From an uncultured Oceanobacter sp. (GTDB lineage: Bacteria > Pseudomonadota > Gammaproteobacteria > Pseudomonadales > Oceanobacteraceae), in contig CAJXTI010000044.1 in assembly GCA_913061185.1 (NCBI GenBank), positions 1-32,537 of the forward strand: a DNA stretch of 32,537 nt, given 5' to 3'. This document shows, one piece after another, positions 14,848 to 22,089 of the stretch (its first letter is position 1; the number at the start of each line of letters is the position of its first letter). A program made the position numbers and the translations under genes. The notes beneath the pieces are model-generated. The model saw nothing but the letters and a program-made list of their open reading frames with translations, searched no databases and was not told where the DNA came from.

Positions 14848-15816
14848 TTACGGTTTGTCTCGGGCGGTAATAAACGTTTTGCTGGCCGCTTGCGGGCCGC
14901 TGGATTGACGGCGGGTATTGCCGTCTATGCCTCCGGAGATGGCCCACTCGGCAAAGACAGTCGGGCCAGGCTCGAAGTCGCGGGGCTGCCATTCAGCGGT
15001 CAGCTCATCTTCGTCGGCGTAGTATTCCACCAGTGCTCCCGCCGGGTTGCGGAAGTACCAGAAAAATGCCGACGATATCGGGTGACGACCCGGCCCAAGT
15101 TCAGTATCCCAACCCAGGCGGGAAATATTCATGCCGCCACCAAAGACTTCGTGAATATCGCGTACGGCAAAAGCGACATGATTGAGTCCGGCCCGAGGTT
15201 CTGGCGGTTGCAGTAAAAAGATGTCGTGGTGACCGCCTTTCTCGGAGCAACGCATGAACGCACCTTTCTGCGGATATCGATCGGATGTCACAAAATCCAG
15301 GGTGTCGCGATAAAAGGCTTCACAGGCCATCACGTCGTTGACGAAGAACACGACATGGCCCACTTCAATCGGGGTAGCTTGATCATAAATCGGGCTGGGC
15401 TGATTAATCCGGCCACGCTCGTTCCAGCTGTTGTGGCCGACACACTCAATCTCAATGTCGCGTTTGATGCTTTTCTGCAGACGCACACCCAGGCCATTCG
15501 GATCAAGACAACCCGCATGTTGCCCGGTAAAAAAATAGCCTGGCTTGGAAGCCATCCGGTCGGCATACCAAGCCAGGTCGTCATCGGATTCCACTCCCCA
15601 GACCACTTCTCTCAGTGTCGATCCAGCTTCAATGGCAGGGGGCAAGGAAGCATCGTCCTTGTGCTTGACCACTACCCGGCAGCCATTCAGTGTTTCGAAC
15701 ACCTGTTCGGTCGTCGAATGACTCAGTAGCGTCAGACCCCAATCGGCAAAAAAGCGCTGGCATAACGCCAGATCTTCCACACCAAACGTAATTTCGTCGA
15801 TTCCCAATATACTCAT
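14848..15816 (-). CDS. Two-domain extradiol (catechol 2,3-dioxygenase-type) dioxygenase
   Basis: A 322-residue vicinal-oxygen-chelate protein with two VOC modules. The metal triad is His 154 (EVGHVVFFV), His 213 (LNHVAFAV) and Glu 264 (ALVEYYAD), almost the same numbering as catechol 2,3-dioxygenase (153/214/265); the N-terminal module lacks ligands, as in the family. Expected reaction: Fe(II)-dependent meta cleavage of a dihydroxylated ring. A long polar tail follows the Glu ligand (about 58 residues), which may cap the active site. The gene is between a classical SDR and the flavin monooxygenase, giving a logical hydroxylate-then-cleave order. GAG-rich sequence precedes the ATG. Confidence 0.88.
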   Translation of the reverse strand: MSILGIDEITFGVEDLALCQRFFADWGLTLLSHSTTEQVFETLNGCRVVVKHKDDASLPPAIEAGSTLREVVWGVESDDDLAWYADRMASKPGYFFTGQHAGCLDPNGLGVRLQKSIKRDIEIECVGHNSWNERGRINQPSPIYDQATPIEVGHVVFFVNDVMACEAFYRDTLDFVTSDRYPQKGAFMRCSEKGGHHDIFLLQPPEPRAGLNHVAFAVRDIHEVFGGGMNISRLGWDTELGPGRHPISSAFFWYFRNPAGALVEYYADEDELTAEWQPRDFEPGPTVFAEWAISGGIDGNTRRQSSGPQAASKTFITARDKP

Positions 15817-15861
15817 GTTCTGTTCTCGCTCAGAGCTTGCTTTAATCAGGCTGAACCCGAT

Positions 15862-16626
15862 TCATGGCATCACAAAACCGCCGTTGACTGGCAGTGTTTG
15901 TCCGGTAATAAAGCGGGCCATATCCGACAAGGCAAAAATCACCGCACCACAGACGTCTTCCGGCAGTTGGGTGCGCTTCAGTGGACGTTGTTGGCGATAC
16001 AGATCCTTGCGGCCTTGTGGCACATATGCCGTGGCCTCTACGGCAACCAGACCTGGTGCGATGGCGTTCACCGTGATGTTGTCATCACCTAGCTCGGTTG
16101 CCAGAGAGCGCGTCATGGCCATGATGGCACCTTTGCTGGCGGTATAAGCCAGCAGCTGCGGTGCGCCCCAGATGGCGGTATCGGAAGCCAGATTCACAAT
16201 GGCACCACGACCACTCATTCGCAGTGCAGGCAAACAGGCATTCGTTACCAACCAGCTACCACGGACATTCACTTCCATCACCCGATCCCAGGTGTCGATT
16301 TCCAGCTCTTCGGTGGTTTTACCTCCAGAGTTGGTGATCGCGGCGTTATTGACCAACCCATCCAGACCGCCCAGCGCCTCTACCGCCTGCGAGACAGCCA
16401 TGGCGACCGATTGAGGATCGCGCACATCTATCGCCAATCCAGTAGCATCGAGACCCTGATCCCGCAAAGTAGCAGCGGATGCTTTGACTTGTTCTTCCAG
16501 AATATCGGCTAGCGCCACACGTGCTCCAGCACGCGCCAGTTGTTCGGCAAAAGCCAATCCAAGCCCACGGGCAGCGCCAGTGACCAGCACCTTACGCCCC
16601 TTCAGAAGTTGGTTGATCGTACTCAT
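15862..16626 (-). CDS. Classical short-chain dehydrogenase/reductase (FabG-like)
   Basis: A 254-residue classical SDR with all catalytic residues: TGAARGLG (16-23) for NAD(P), NNAA, Asn 120, Ser 148, Tyr 161 and Lys 165 (YTASK). Such enzymes in ring-hydroxylating operons often dehydrogenate cis-dihydrodiols to catechols, which would fit a Rieske dioxygenase product, but many other alcohol or ketone substrates are possible. It lies 12 bp after the ABC permease gene. GAGGACAGG precedes the ATG. In contrast to the SDR at 8157-8954, its active site is intact. Confidence 0.92.
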   Translation of the reverse strand: MSTINQLLKGRKVLVTGAARGLGLAFAEQLARAGARVALADILEEQVKASAATLRDQGLDATGLAIDVRDPQSVAMAVSQAVEALGGLDGLVNNAAITNSGGKTTEELEIDTWDRVMEVNVRGSWLVTNACLPALRMSGRGAIVNLASDTAIWGAPQLLAYTASKGAIMAMTRSLATELGDDNITVNAIAPGLVAVEATAYVPQGRKDLYRQQRPLKRTQLPEDVCGAVIFALSDMARFITGQTLPVNGGFVMP

Positions 16627-16638
16627 CTATGCCTGTCC

Positions 16639-17409
16639 TCACGCAGTCGCCAGATTGGCTTTGGGCATGTAGTGCAACACTCGTTTCTCCGCCAACACCA
16701 CACCGCCATAGGCAACAATCCCGATAAGTGTGAGGCCAACGATGGCAACAAACACACCAGCGGTATTCCCCTGACCTTCAGAATCCACCAGCAAGTAGCC
16801 CAGACCCAGATTGCCACCTACCAGCTCGCCTACTGTGACGCCAATCACCGCCAGCGTGGAGGCAATACGCAAGCCAGAAAACAGCGCGGGCATGGCAGAT
16901 GGAAATTCCACCAGCCGGAAGATCTGCCAACGGCTGGCATTCATGATGCGAATCAGGTTGACCATATCCGGGTCAACTGTGCGCACTGCGGACAGCACGT
17001 TAATCATCACCGGGAAAAAAACGATCAGTACTGCGACCAGAATTTTGGGATAAATGGTGTAACCCAGCCACATCACAAACAGCGGTGCAAAGGCGACTTT
17101 CGGGGCAATTTGCAACGCCAGGATATAAGGTGACAACATTGCTTCAGCAGCAGGGGACAAACCCAGGGCGACACCGATCGCAAGCCCCAGAAATGCCCCA
17201 ATGCCAAAGCCGAGCAGCACCTCTACCGCAGTTATCAGAGTATGTTTGAGCAGCTCGCTGTTGTTCCACATAACGAAGAACTCATGCCAGACATGGCTCA
17301 AATTGGGCAGCACGTATGCAGGCATACCCATGGCTGCAGGCCCCCACTCCCAGCTCCCCAGAAACAGCAGCAGAATCCCGACACTGCCGGCAATGGTTCG
17401 GTTATTCAT
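16639..17409 (-). CDS. ABC transporter permease (SsuC/TauC type)
   Basis: A 256-residue inner-membrane permease with about six hydrophobic segments. The cytoplasmic coupling segment (IRIMNASRWQIFRLVEFPSAMP, EAA-like loop) lies near residue 165-190. The start is ATG 17407-17409 with AGGAGG 7 nt upstream; a longer start six codons before is not supported. It belongs to the nitrate/sulfonate/taurine/pyrimidine-precursor (NMT1-type) importer family and would form the channel of the importer encoded by its two upstream neighbours. A single permease gene implies a homodimer. It follows the binding-protein gene by 21 bp. Confidence 0.92.
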   Translation of the reverse strand: MNNRTIAGSVGILLLFLGSWEWGPAAMGMPAYVLPNLSHVWHEFFVMWNNSELLKHTLITAVEVLLGFGIGAFLGLAIGVALGLSPAAEAMLSPYILALQIAPKVAFAPLFVMWLGYTIYPKILVAVLIVFFPVMINVLSAVRTVDPDMVNLIRIMNASRWQIFRLVEFPSAMPALFSGLRIASTLAVIGVTVGELVGGNLGLGYLLVDSEGQGNTAGVFVAIVGLTLIGIVAYGGVVLAEKRVLHYMPKANLATA

Positions 17410-17430
17410 TGTTATGCCTCCTGTCACGCC

Positions 17431-18489
17431 TTATTGACGTTCATCGATTGCGGTCACCAGAATGTGCGGCTTGGTAGACTGTGATGTGATCGAGGCGCCA
17501 GGGCGGGCGTTCTTGGCAAACTCATTGGTGAACAAATCCTGCAGTGGCACTGCATGCTTGACGATGCCCTCGTCGAGGTAAAATTTGGCGACGCCTGCCA
17601 GTCGGTTTTCATCAATCAGACCCGGCATCAGCTGATTTTTGTAAACACGTTCATTAAACAGAGCAAAGGCACGTTCGAGATAATCTTCCCGGCCCTTGAA
17701 TGAAGGGACTGCGGCGGCAAAATCGATCGCCGCCTGCTGCGGATCGGCCATGATGTCACGCATACCCTTGAGGGTTGCGGTCACAACGCCCTGGACAATG
17801 TCCGGGTGATTATTGATAGCATCATCAGAAGCAAGGATTGCCTGCGCCATACTGTCAAACATATTGGCTTCAGGCATCAGGCTGACACTGCGGCCACCAT
17901 CACGAGCCGAGATGACCCAGTCTGGGGCGCCAGCCATCGCATCGGCGTTACCTGCCGCAAACAATTTCCAGACACCGGCAGGTCCCGCCGCCTGAATATC
18001 CAGATCGGTCTTGCTGAGACCTGCTTTTTTCAGTGTCGCCAGCAAGGCATAATACGTGGTGTCCGAATACGACATGACGGTGACCGTCTTGCCTTTTAAA
18101 TCGGCCACGCTTTTAACACCCGAGTCATCCCCCATGGCCAAAACGGTCAGGCTGCCCGCACCCAACACGGCAACGGCTTTCACTGGAATACCGTTGGCGC
18201 GAACAATCAGCGGAGTGTCACCAATAGCACCACCGACCATGGCGTTACCAGAGCCGATCTGTTTGGCAACGTCGACACCTCCACGAGCGGTAACAAAATT
18301 GACCTTCAGGTTTTCTTCGGCGAAGTAGCCTTTGTATTGCGCCAGCGTCCAGGGTGCAAATGCAGGCAGCGTGGGTGGAGCAGGCATGAGGTACGTAATT
18401 TCCTGCAATTCTGCCTGAGAAAAGGTAGACCAGATCATGGCGGCACTTACCATCGAGGCCCTGACGAGGGTTTTGCTAAATAGCTTCAT
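17431..18489 (-). CDS. ABC transporter periplasmic substrate-binding protein (NMT1/SsuA type)
   Basis: A 352-residue exported protein with a Sec signal peptide (MKLFSKTLVRASMV, cleavage after SQA at about residue 26). The mature part has the SsuA/TauA/NMT1 layout: an LPAFAPWTLAQYKGYFAEE motif near the start, a lobe with GGVDVAKQIGSGNA, and DLKGKTVTVMSYSD where the family has 'DLKGKKIAV'. Family ligands include alkanesulfonates, nitrate, phthalates, pyrimidine and other small acids or heterocycles, so it specifies uptake of the pathway's unknown substrate. AGGAGT lies before the ATG. The gene is 46 bp after the ATPase gene. Confidence 0.92.
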   Translation of the reverse strand: MKLFSKTLVRASMVSAAMIWSTFSQAELQEITYLMPAPPTLPAFAPWTLAQYKGYFAEENLKVNFVTARGGVDVAKQIGSGNAMVGGAIGDTPLIVRANGIPVKAVAVLGAGSLTVLAMGDDSGVKSVADLKGKTVTVMSYSDTTYYALLATLKKAGLSKTDLDIQAAGPAGVWKLFAAGNADAMAGAPDWVISARDGGRSVSLMPEANMFDSMAQAILASDDAINNHPDIVQGVVTATLKGMRDIMADPQQAAIDFAAAVPSFKGREDYLERAFALFNERVYKNQLMPGLIDENRLAGVAKFYLDEGIVKHAVPLQDLFTNEFAKNARPGASITSQSTKPHILVTAIDERQ

Positions 18490-18535
18490 GGTGTACTCCT
18501 GTCGATTACAGTCGTTTTTGGTTGTTTGTTTTCAA

Positions 18536-19414
18536 TCAATGCATTGAGCCTTCATCACCAACGTGCAACAGTTCCATCAAGCGACCGATCAGAGGGCCTG
18601 TACCCGGTAATTTGCGACGTTCAAGTGGGTTGTTGCGAAACGGAAGGTCTACCGTTATTTCTTCAATGATGGTGCCGGGGCGGCTGCTCATTACCAGAAT
18701 ACGATCGGAAAGTGCGACCGCCTCTGCCAGATCATGAGTAATAAAAAGGGCCGTTTTCTGTTCGTTGTAGAGCGTATTAGCCAGATCCTGTTGCAATACC
18801 ATCTTGGTCTGGGCATCCAGCGCCGAAAATGGCTCATCAAGAAACAGGACGTCTGGCTTCATCGCCAGCGTTCGCGCCAGAGCCGCACGTTGGCGCATCC
18901 CCCCGGACAACTGGAATGGATAATGCTTTTCAAACCCTGCCAAGTGACATTTAACCAACATGTCCCGAGCGATGGCCTGACGCTCAGCCTTGGGCACTCG
19001 CGCTATTTCCATCCCGACTTCGACATTCTTTTGAATCGTGCGCCACGGCATTAGCAAATCTTTTTGCAACATAAAGGCAACTCGTTTGACTGGGCCTTTG
19101 ACTTCTTGCCCCGCCACCATCACGGTGCCAGTCGTAGCGGAGTACAATCCACTGCCCATGTTCAGCAGGGTGCTTTTGCCACAACCGGATGGGCCAATAA
19201 GAGAAACGACTTCACCCTTTCGAATAGCAAAGTTCAAATCCCTGACTACGGCGGGGGCTTGCTGTTGATCCTTTTGTGGAAATGCCTTGCTGACGCCACG
19301 GAACTCAATCTCGACCCGGTTTGGGGTTACATCACCATCAGGAGCAGCCACCGCTGCGGTGGCTTCTCTGGTTACAGATTCATTGACGACATACATAGGG
19401 CTGGTTGTGGTCAT
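18536..19414 (-). CDS. ABC transporter ATP-binding protein (SsuB/TauB type)
   Basis: The ATPase subunit of the importer. Walker A GPSGCGKST, Q-loop LQKDLLMPW, signature LSGGMRQR, Walker B VLFLDEP and switch THD are all present. About 292 residues if translation begins at the ATG at 19412-19414 (MTTTSP), preceded by AGAGTG; an alternative ATG at 19433-19435 would add seven residues but lies inside the putative operator and has no clear ribosome site. About 30 low-complexity N-terminal residues precede the ABC fold, longer than usual. It is the first gene of the eleven-gene operon. Confidence 0.92.
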   Translation of the reverse strand: MTTTSPMYVVNESVTREATAAVAAPDGDVTPNRVEIEFRGVSKAFPQKDQQQAPAVVRDLNFAIRKGEVVSLIGPSGCGKSTLLNMGSGLYSATTGTVMVAGQEVKGPVKRVAFMLQKDLLMPWRTIQKNVEVGMEIARVPKAERQAIARDMLVKCHLAGFEKHYPFQLSGGMRQRAALARTLAMKPDVLFLDEPFSALDAQTKMVLQQDLANTLYNEQKTALFITHDLAEAVALSDRILVMSSRPGTIIEEITVDLPFRNNPLERRKLPGTGPLIGRLMELLHVGDEGSMH

Positions 19415-19428
19415 TGGAATCACTCTTT

Positions 19429-19444
19429 GTTTCATATCTGAATT
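19429..19444 (-). promoter_or_regulatory. Putative IclR-family operator at the ABC operon
   Basis: On the minus strand AATTCAGATATGAAAC. Its right half ATATGAAAC equals that of site B at 10506-10521, and the plus strand reads GTTTCATATCTGAATT, a GTTTC-N6-GAAtt near-palindrome. It lies between the likely -10 (TATAAA, 19450-19455, minus strand) and the ATPase start codon, so it would cover the transcription start. Confidence 0.55.
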
Positions 19445-19449
19445 GTTGA

Positions 19450-19455
19450 TTTATA
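19450..19455 (-). promoter_or_regulatory. Possible -10 element of the ABC-to-reductase operon
   Basis: TATAAA on the minus strand, 6 bp upstream of the operator. No good -35 hexamer is seen at 16-18 bp spacing, which may mean weak or activated expression. This is tentative. Confidence 0.35.
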
Positions 19456-19735
19456 TGTGAAATTACAATGCAGGTATGATGCCAGCCTTACCAGATCCCT
19501 TGCCAGCCGATCATAAATCAAGATAAATATGTTTATTTTCAATAAGTTAAATGGAGAACATCTGTTATTGGCAGATGTATTTCCAAAGCGTAGGCGAGAA
19601 TGACAATACCCATTCCACCGGATCTGCATGGAAAACACACCAAAGGGGCGCACGGATAGGCACCATGCACCAGAAACAAACATACCCGAGCCAGTGACAT
19701 CGCCAGCGTTTATCTGACAGGCAGGAAACAGACAT

Positions 19736-19759
19736 AAAAAAGCCCCGCATCAGCGAGGC
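19736..19759 (-). terminator. Intrinsic terminator of the IclR regulator gene
   Basis: On the minus strand GCCTCGC-TGAT-GCGGGGC (7-bp stem with one G-U pair) is followed by TTTTTT. It sits about 25 bp after the IclR stop codon. Confidence 0.88.
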
Positions 19760-19782
19760 CTGGTATATCCAGCGTTCCAAAA

Positions 19783-20583
19783 TCAGTATTCAACCGCCCG
19801 ACGACCCTTGGTGTACCCCAGTAAGCGGGATAATTCATCTGCATTGCTACGTACTTTGACCACCAGAGGTTGCAACTGTTGTTCATCAATGTGATCTGAC
19901 GGAATTGTCGCTCCCAGCGCCGCAACCACCTTTCCCGAGCCATCCCGCACAGGGGCAGCAATGGTGGAAATACTGGATTCGTAAAAGCCTTCGCTCAAGG
20001 CATACCCACGTTGCATGTCCTGCTGCACCATTGCGTGTAAATCGGCCACCGTACGCGGGGTGCTGGAAGAGTAACCCGGCAACGGGTCATCCGGATACAA
20101 CTCGTACAGCTCGGCCAGGTCCAGGTCTTCTAGCAGAATTCGCCCCAACACAGTCGCATGCGCCGGTAATCGGGTACCAACGTTGACCGAGCTGGCCAGA
20201 ATCGTTGGTGGTGTGACCTTGGCGACGTACACAATCGATTGCTCATCCCGTACTACCAGGTTACAGCTGTAGCCAATGTCCCGGCTCAGACGATTTAGCA
20301 CCGGCTGTCCCAGTTCTGTCAGTTCCAGTGACGCCAGATATTCAAACCCCAGCCGTAATACCGCCATGCCCAATCGGTACTCATTCCCGTAACGGGTCAC
20401 AAATCCCATACTTTCCAGCGTTGCCAGCAAACGAAAGACGGTGGTTCGCGGCAGATCCAGCCGTTTAGCCAGATCTGGCGCAGTCAACAGGGTGTTCTGG
20501 CGATTGAATTCCAGTAACAGCTTCAGGCCGCGCTCAAGACCAGGCACAACATACCGTTCCAGGCCTTCTGATTTTTCATTCAT
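19783..20583 (-). CDS. IclR-family transcriptional regulator
   Basis: A 266-residue regulator. The start is ATG 20581-20583 with GGAG 6 nt upstream; an upstream GTG start at 20601 is not supported. The N-terminal winged helix-turn-helix (LTAPDLAKRLDLPRTTVFRLL, about residues 33-54) is typical of IclR proteins, and the C-terminal effector domain has the family segment GYALSEGFYESSISTIAAPVRD. IclR proteins of aromatic catabolism (PcaR, PobR, CatR-like) bind short palindromes and sense a pathway compound. It is divergent from the porin and adjacent to both catabolic operons, so it is the obvious regulator of the island; the four GTTTC/GAAAC sites are its likely targets. Confidence 0.92.
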   Translation of the reverse strand: MNEKSEGLERYVVPGLERGLKLLLEFNRQNTLLTAPDLAKRLDLPRTTVFRLLATLESMGFVTRYGNEYRLGMAVLRLGFEYLASLELTELGQPVLNRLSRDIGYSCNLVVRDEQSIVYVAKVTPPTILASSVNVGTRLPAHATVLGRILLEDLDLAELYELYPDDPLPGYSSSTPRTVADLHAMVQQDMQRGYALSEGFYESSISTIAAPVRDGSGKVVAALGATIPSDHIDEQQLQPLVVKVRSNADELSRLLGYTKGRRAVEY

Positions 20584-20814
20584 GGTTTGCTCCGGATGCA
20601 CTGTTCAATGCCGCCATCCTGCTGGTGGCATGAATCCAAGGTCTGGAAATTCTCACAGCGAGACAAAGATTGTCAAACCGGTATATGGCTCGATCAAAAG
20701 CTAGCGGATTGGCAAGAGACAAATTCACCCTATTCGTTCTCTCTCGGGCCGGTTCTGACGAGTAAACCAGCAATGTCAACAATTCTGTCGGTTCAGCAAT
20801 TGACCTAAGGACGC

Positions 20815-20843
20815 TAGACACTTAGTTTTATTTTAAATACAAA
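20815..20843 (+). promoter_or_regulatory. Candidate porin promoter
   Basis: TAGACA (20815-20820) and TACAAA (20838-20843) are spaced by 17 bp. The start of transcription would be near 20850, at the left edge of the perfect operator palindrome. Confidence 0.45.
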
Positions 20844-20848
20844 ACAAC

Positions 20849-20864
20849 GTTTCTTATTTGAAAC
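20849..20864 (+). promoter_or_regulatory. Putative IclR-family operator at the porin (perfect palindrome)
   Basis: GTTTCTTATTTGAAAC consists of perfect 5-bp arms GTTTC/GAAAC around a 6-bp centre. It is the best copy of the motif also found at 10487, 10506 and 19429, and lies 33 bp before the porin ATG at the predicted +1. Confidence 0.65.
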
Positions 20865-20896
20865 AACCAATAACCGGCATCCGAGGTAATCTCTGC

Positions 20897-21925
20897 ATGA
20901 AACAGACCCTAACCACTCTGACTGGCGCTTGCGTCCTGGTACTTTCCACCCAGGCGATTGCAGATACCAAACCACCTCAGGTCTACGGCGCCATCAGTGC
21001 CCGCGTCGTGGACTTCAGTGATACCAACTTCATCGGTCAGGATGTGGATAGTACACCCACCTTGTATGAAGGTATTGTGGGCCTCAAAGGCCTGCATATC
21101 CTGCAAAACGGGATGAAATTGGCGTACCGGTTTGAGGCTGATTTTGCGCCTATCGCAGAAGCAGATGGCAGTGAAAGCAAATACTACGGTGCAACATCAA
21201 CAGAAGACCCGATCTTTATTCGCTACGCAGGCGCAGCACTGATCACTCAGTATGGTCTGTTTGCTTTCGGTGACGCCATGTCCGGGGTGTATTCTGAATT
21301 CTACGCCCCGGTCGATGTATTCGAAGTGAATACCCAAGACAGTACTCCAACCGGTGCTCCCAACGGTTCCCGCATGTGGACTCAAACCAAATGGTCAAAA
21401 GACGGGTTGGTCTATAAAACCCCGGTATGGAACCATATGTTTGCCAAGATGGTATACGCCTCCATCGGGAATGAATCCGGTGAAGCAGATGACCTGAAGA
21501 TCATTCACGGTGTGTACAAGGACAAGGCATTCATGTTTGGTGTCAACCTGTCAGTCTATGACAAGACATTGGCCGGAGCCGCCAACGGTGAAGATGATCG
21601 CAAGCGTTGGGTTGTAGCGTCTCACTACAATTGGGACAGCTTCAGCCTGGCTGGCGTGTATGAAAAGAACATCGCACTCGGCAGCGCCGGTGCTGATTTC
21701 GACGTCAAAGCCGTTACCGGCACCTACACGAATGGGGCGTTCAGTGCGTCCGCATCCTGGCAAAATCGCGAAACGCCAAGTGCTGGAGCACTTACGGAAG
21801 ACACCGCAAAGCTGGCCAAGGTGAGTTATCAACTGGATCCAATGATGGAGTTGTGGCTGGAAGCAGGCAAGTACAGCGAATCAGACAACGACAACATCGG
21901 TGTTGGTACCAAAGTAAAATTCTGA
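20897..21925 (+). CDS. Outer-membrane porin (general Gram-negative type)
   Basis: A 342-residue beta-barrel porin. The start is ATG 20897 (GAGG about 10 nt upstream), giving a clean signal peptide MKQTLTTLTGACVLVLSTQAIA; an upstream TTG reading lies inside the operator and is rejected. The mature protein shows alternating strands (YRFEADFAP, ASHYNWDSFSLAGVYEKN) and ends in Phe (VGTKVKF), the outer-membrane assembly signal. Sequence style matches the proteobacterial Porin_4 family. It probably admits the substrate of the adjacent catabolic island, since it shares the operator motif and is divergent from the regulator. Confidence 0.88.
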   Translation: MKQTLTTLTGACVLVLSTQAIADTKPPQVYGAISARVVDFSDTNFIGQDVDSTPTLYEGIVGLKGLHILQNGMKLAYRFEADFAPIAEADGSESKYYGATSTEDPIFIRYAGAALITQYGLFAFGDAMSGVYSEFYAPVDVFEVNTQDSTPTGAPNGSRMWTQTKWSKDGLVYKTPVWNHMFAKMVYASIGNESGEADDLKIIHGVYKDKAFMFGVNLSVYDKTLAGAANGEDDRKRWVVASHYNWDSFSLAGVYEKNIALGSAGADFDVKAVTGTYTNGAFSASASWQNRETPSAGALTEDTAKLAKVSYQLDPMMELWLEAGKYSESDNDNIGVGTKVKF

Positions 21926-21941
21926 TTGGCCGTCATCTGCC

Positions 21942-21973
21942 AAAAAGAGGTGAATCGCAGGGAAGCGATTCAC
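21942..21973 (-). terminator. Intrinsic terminator of the hydrolase gene at 22090-22980
   Basis: Perfect 9-bp stem GTGAATCGC/GCGATTCAC with a 6-nt loop (21950-21973). On the minus strand it is followed by CTCTTTTT. On the plus strand no T-run follows, so for the porin it is only a 3' hairpin. Confidence 0.75.
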
Positions 21974-22012
21974 TGGCCATCAATCTAACTCCCCCCCGGT
22001 CACTGATGGCCA
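21974..22012. repeat. Inverted repeat TGGCCATCA / TGATGGCCA
   Basis: Two perfect 9-bp arms (21974-21982 and 22004-22012) are separated by 21 bp including a run of seven C. It lies in the convergent space after the porin, next to the terminator hairpin. It may fold in either transcript; no T-run follows. Confidence 0.6.
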
Positions 22013-22089
22013 AGTGCAGCAATGCAGAACCGGTTGCTGCAGGGCTGGTTATCCTTCGTTTCCAGACCTTCATCGTTTGCGTGTGATCG

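Larger units (their letters stand above)
19445..19782. other. Intergenic region between the IclR gene and the ABC operon
   Basis: An AT-rich gap of about 340 bp holding the IclR terminator at its right end and the ABC-operon promoter at its left end. Short reading frames across it show no ribosome sites or recognisable motifs. Confidence 0.55.
20584..20896. other. Divergent intergenic region between the IclR gene and the porin
   Basis: A 313-bp region with the porin promoter and operator at its right end. The IclR promoter must lie in the left part, but no strong -35/-10 pair stands out there and there is no second operator copy close to the IclR start. Confidence 0.5.

Noticed and set aside
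19432..19780. Short minus-strand frames (83 and 71 codons) between the IclR gene and the ABC operon
   Set aside because: They run across the IclR terminator or the ABC promoter, have no Shine-Dalgarno sequence and have unlikely composition.
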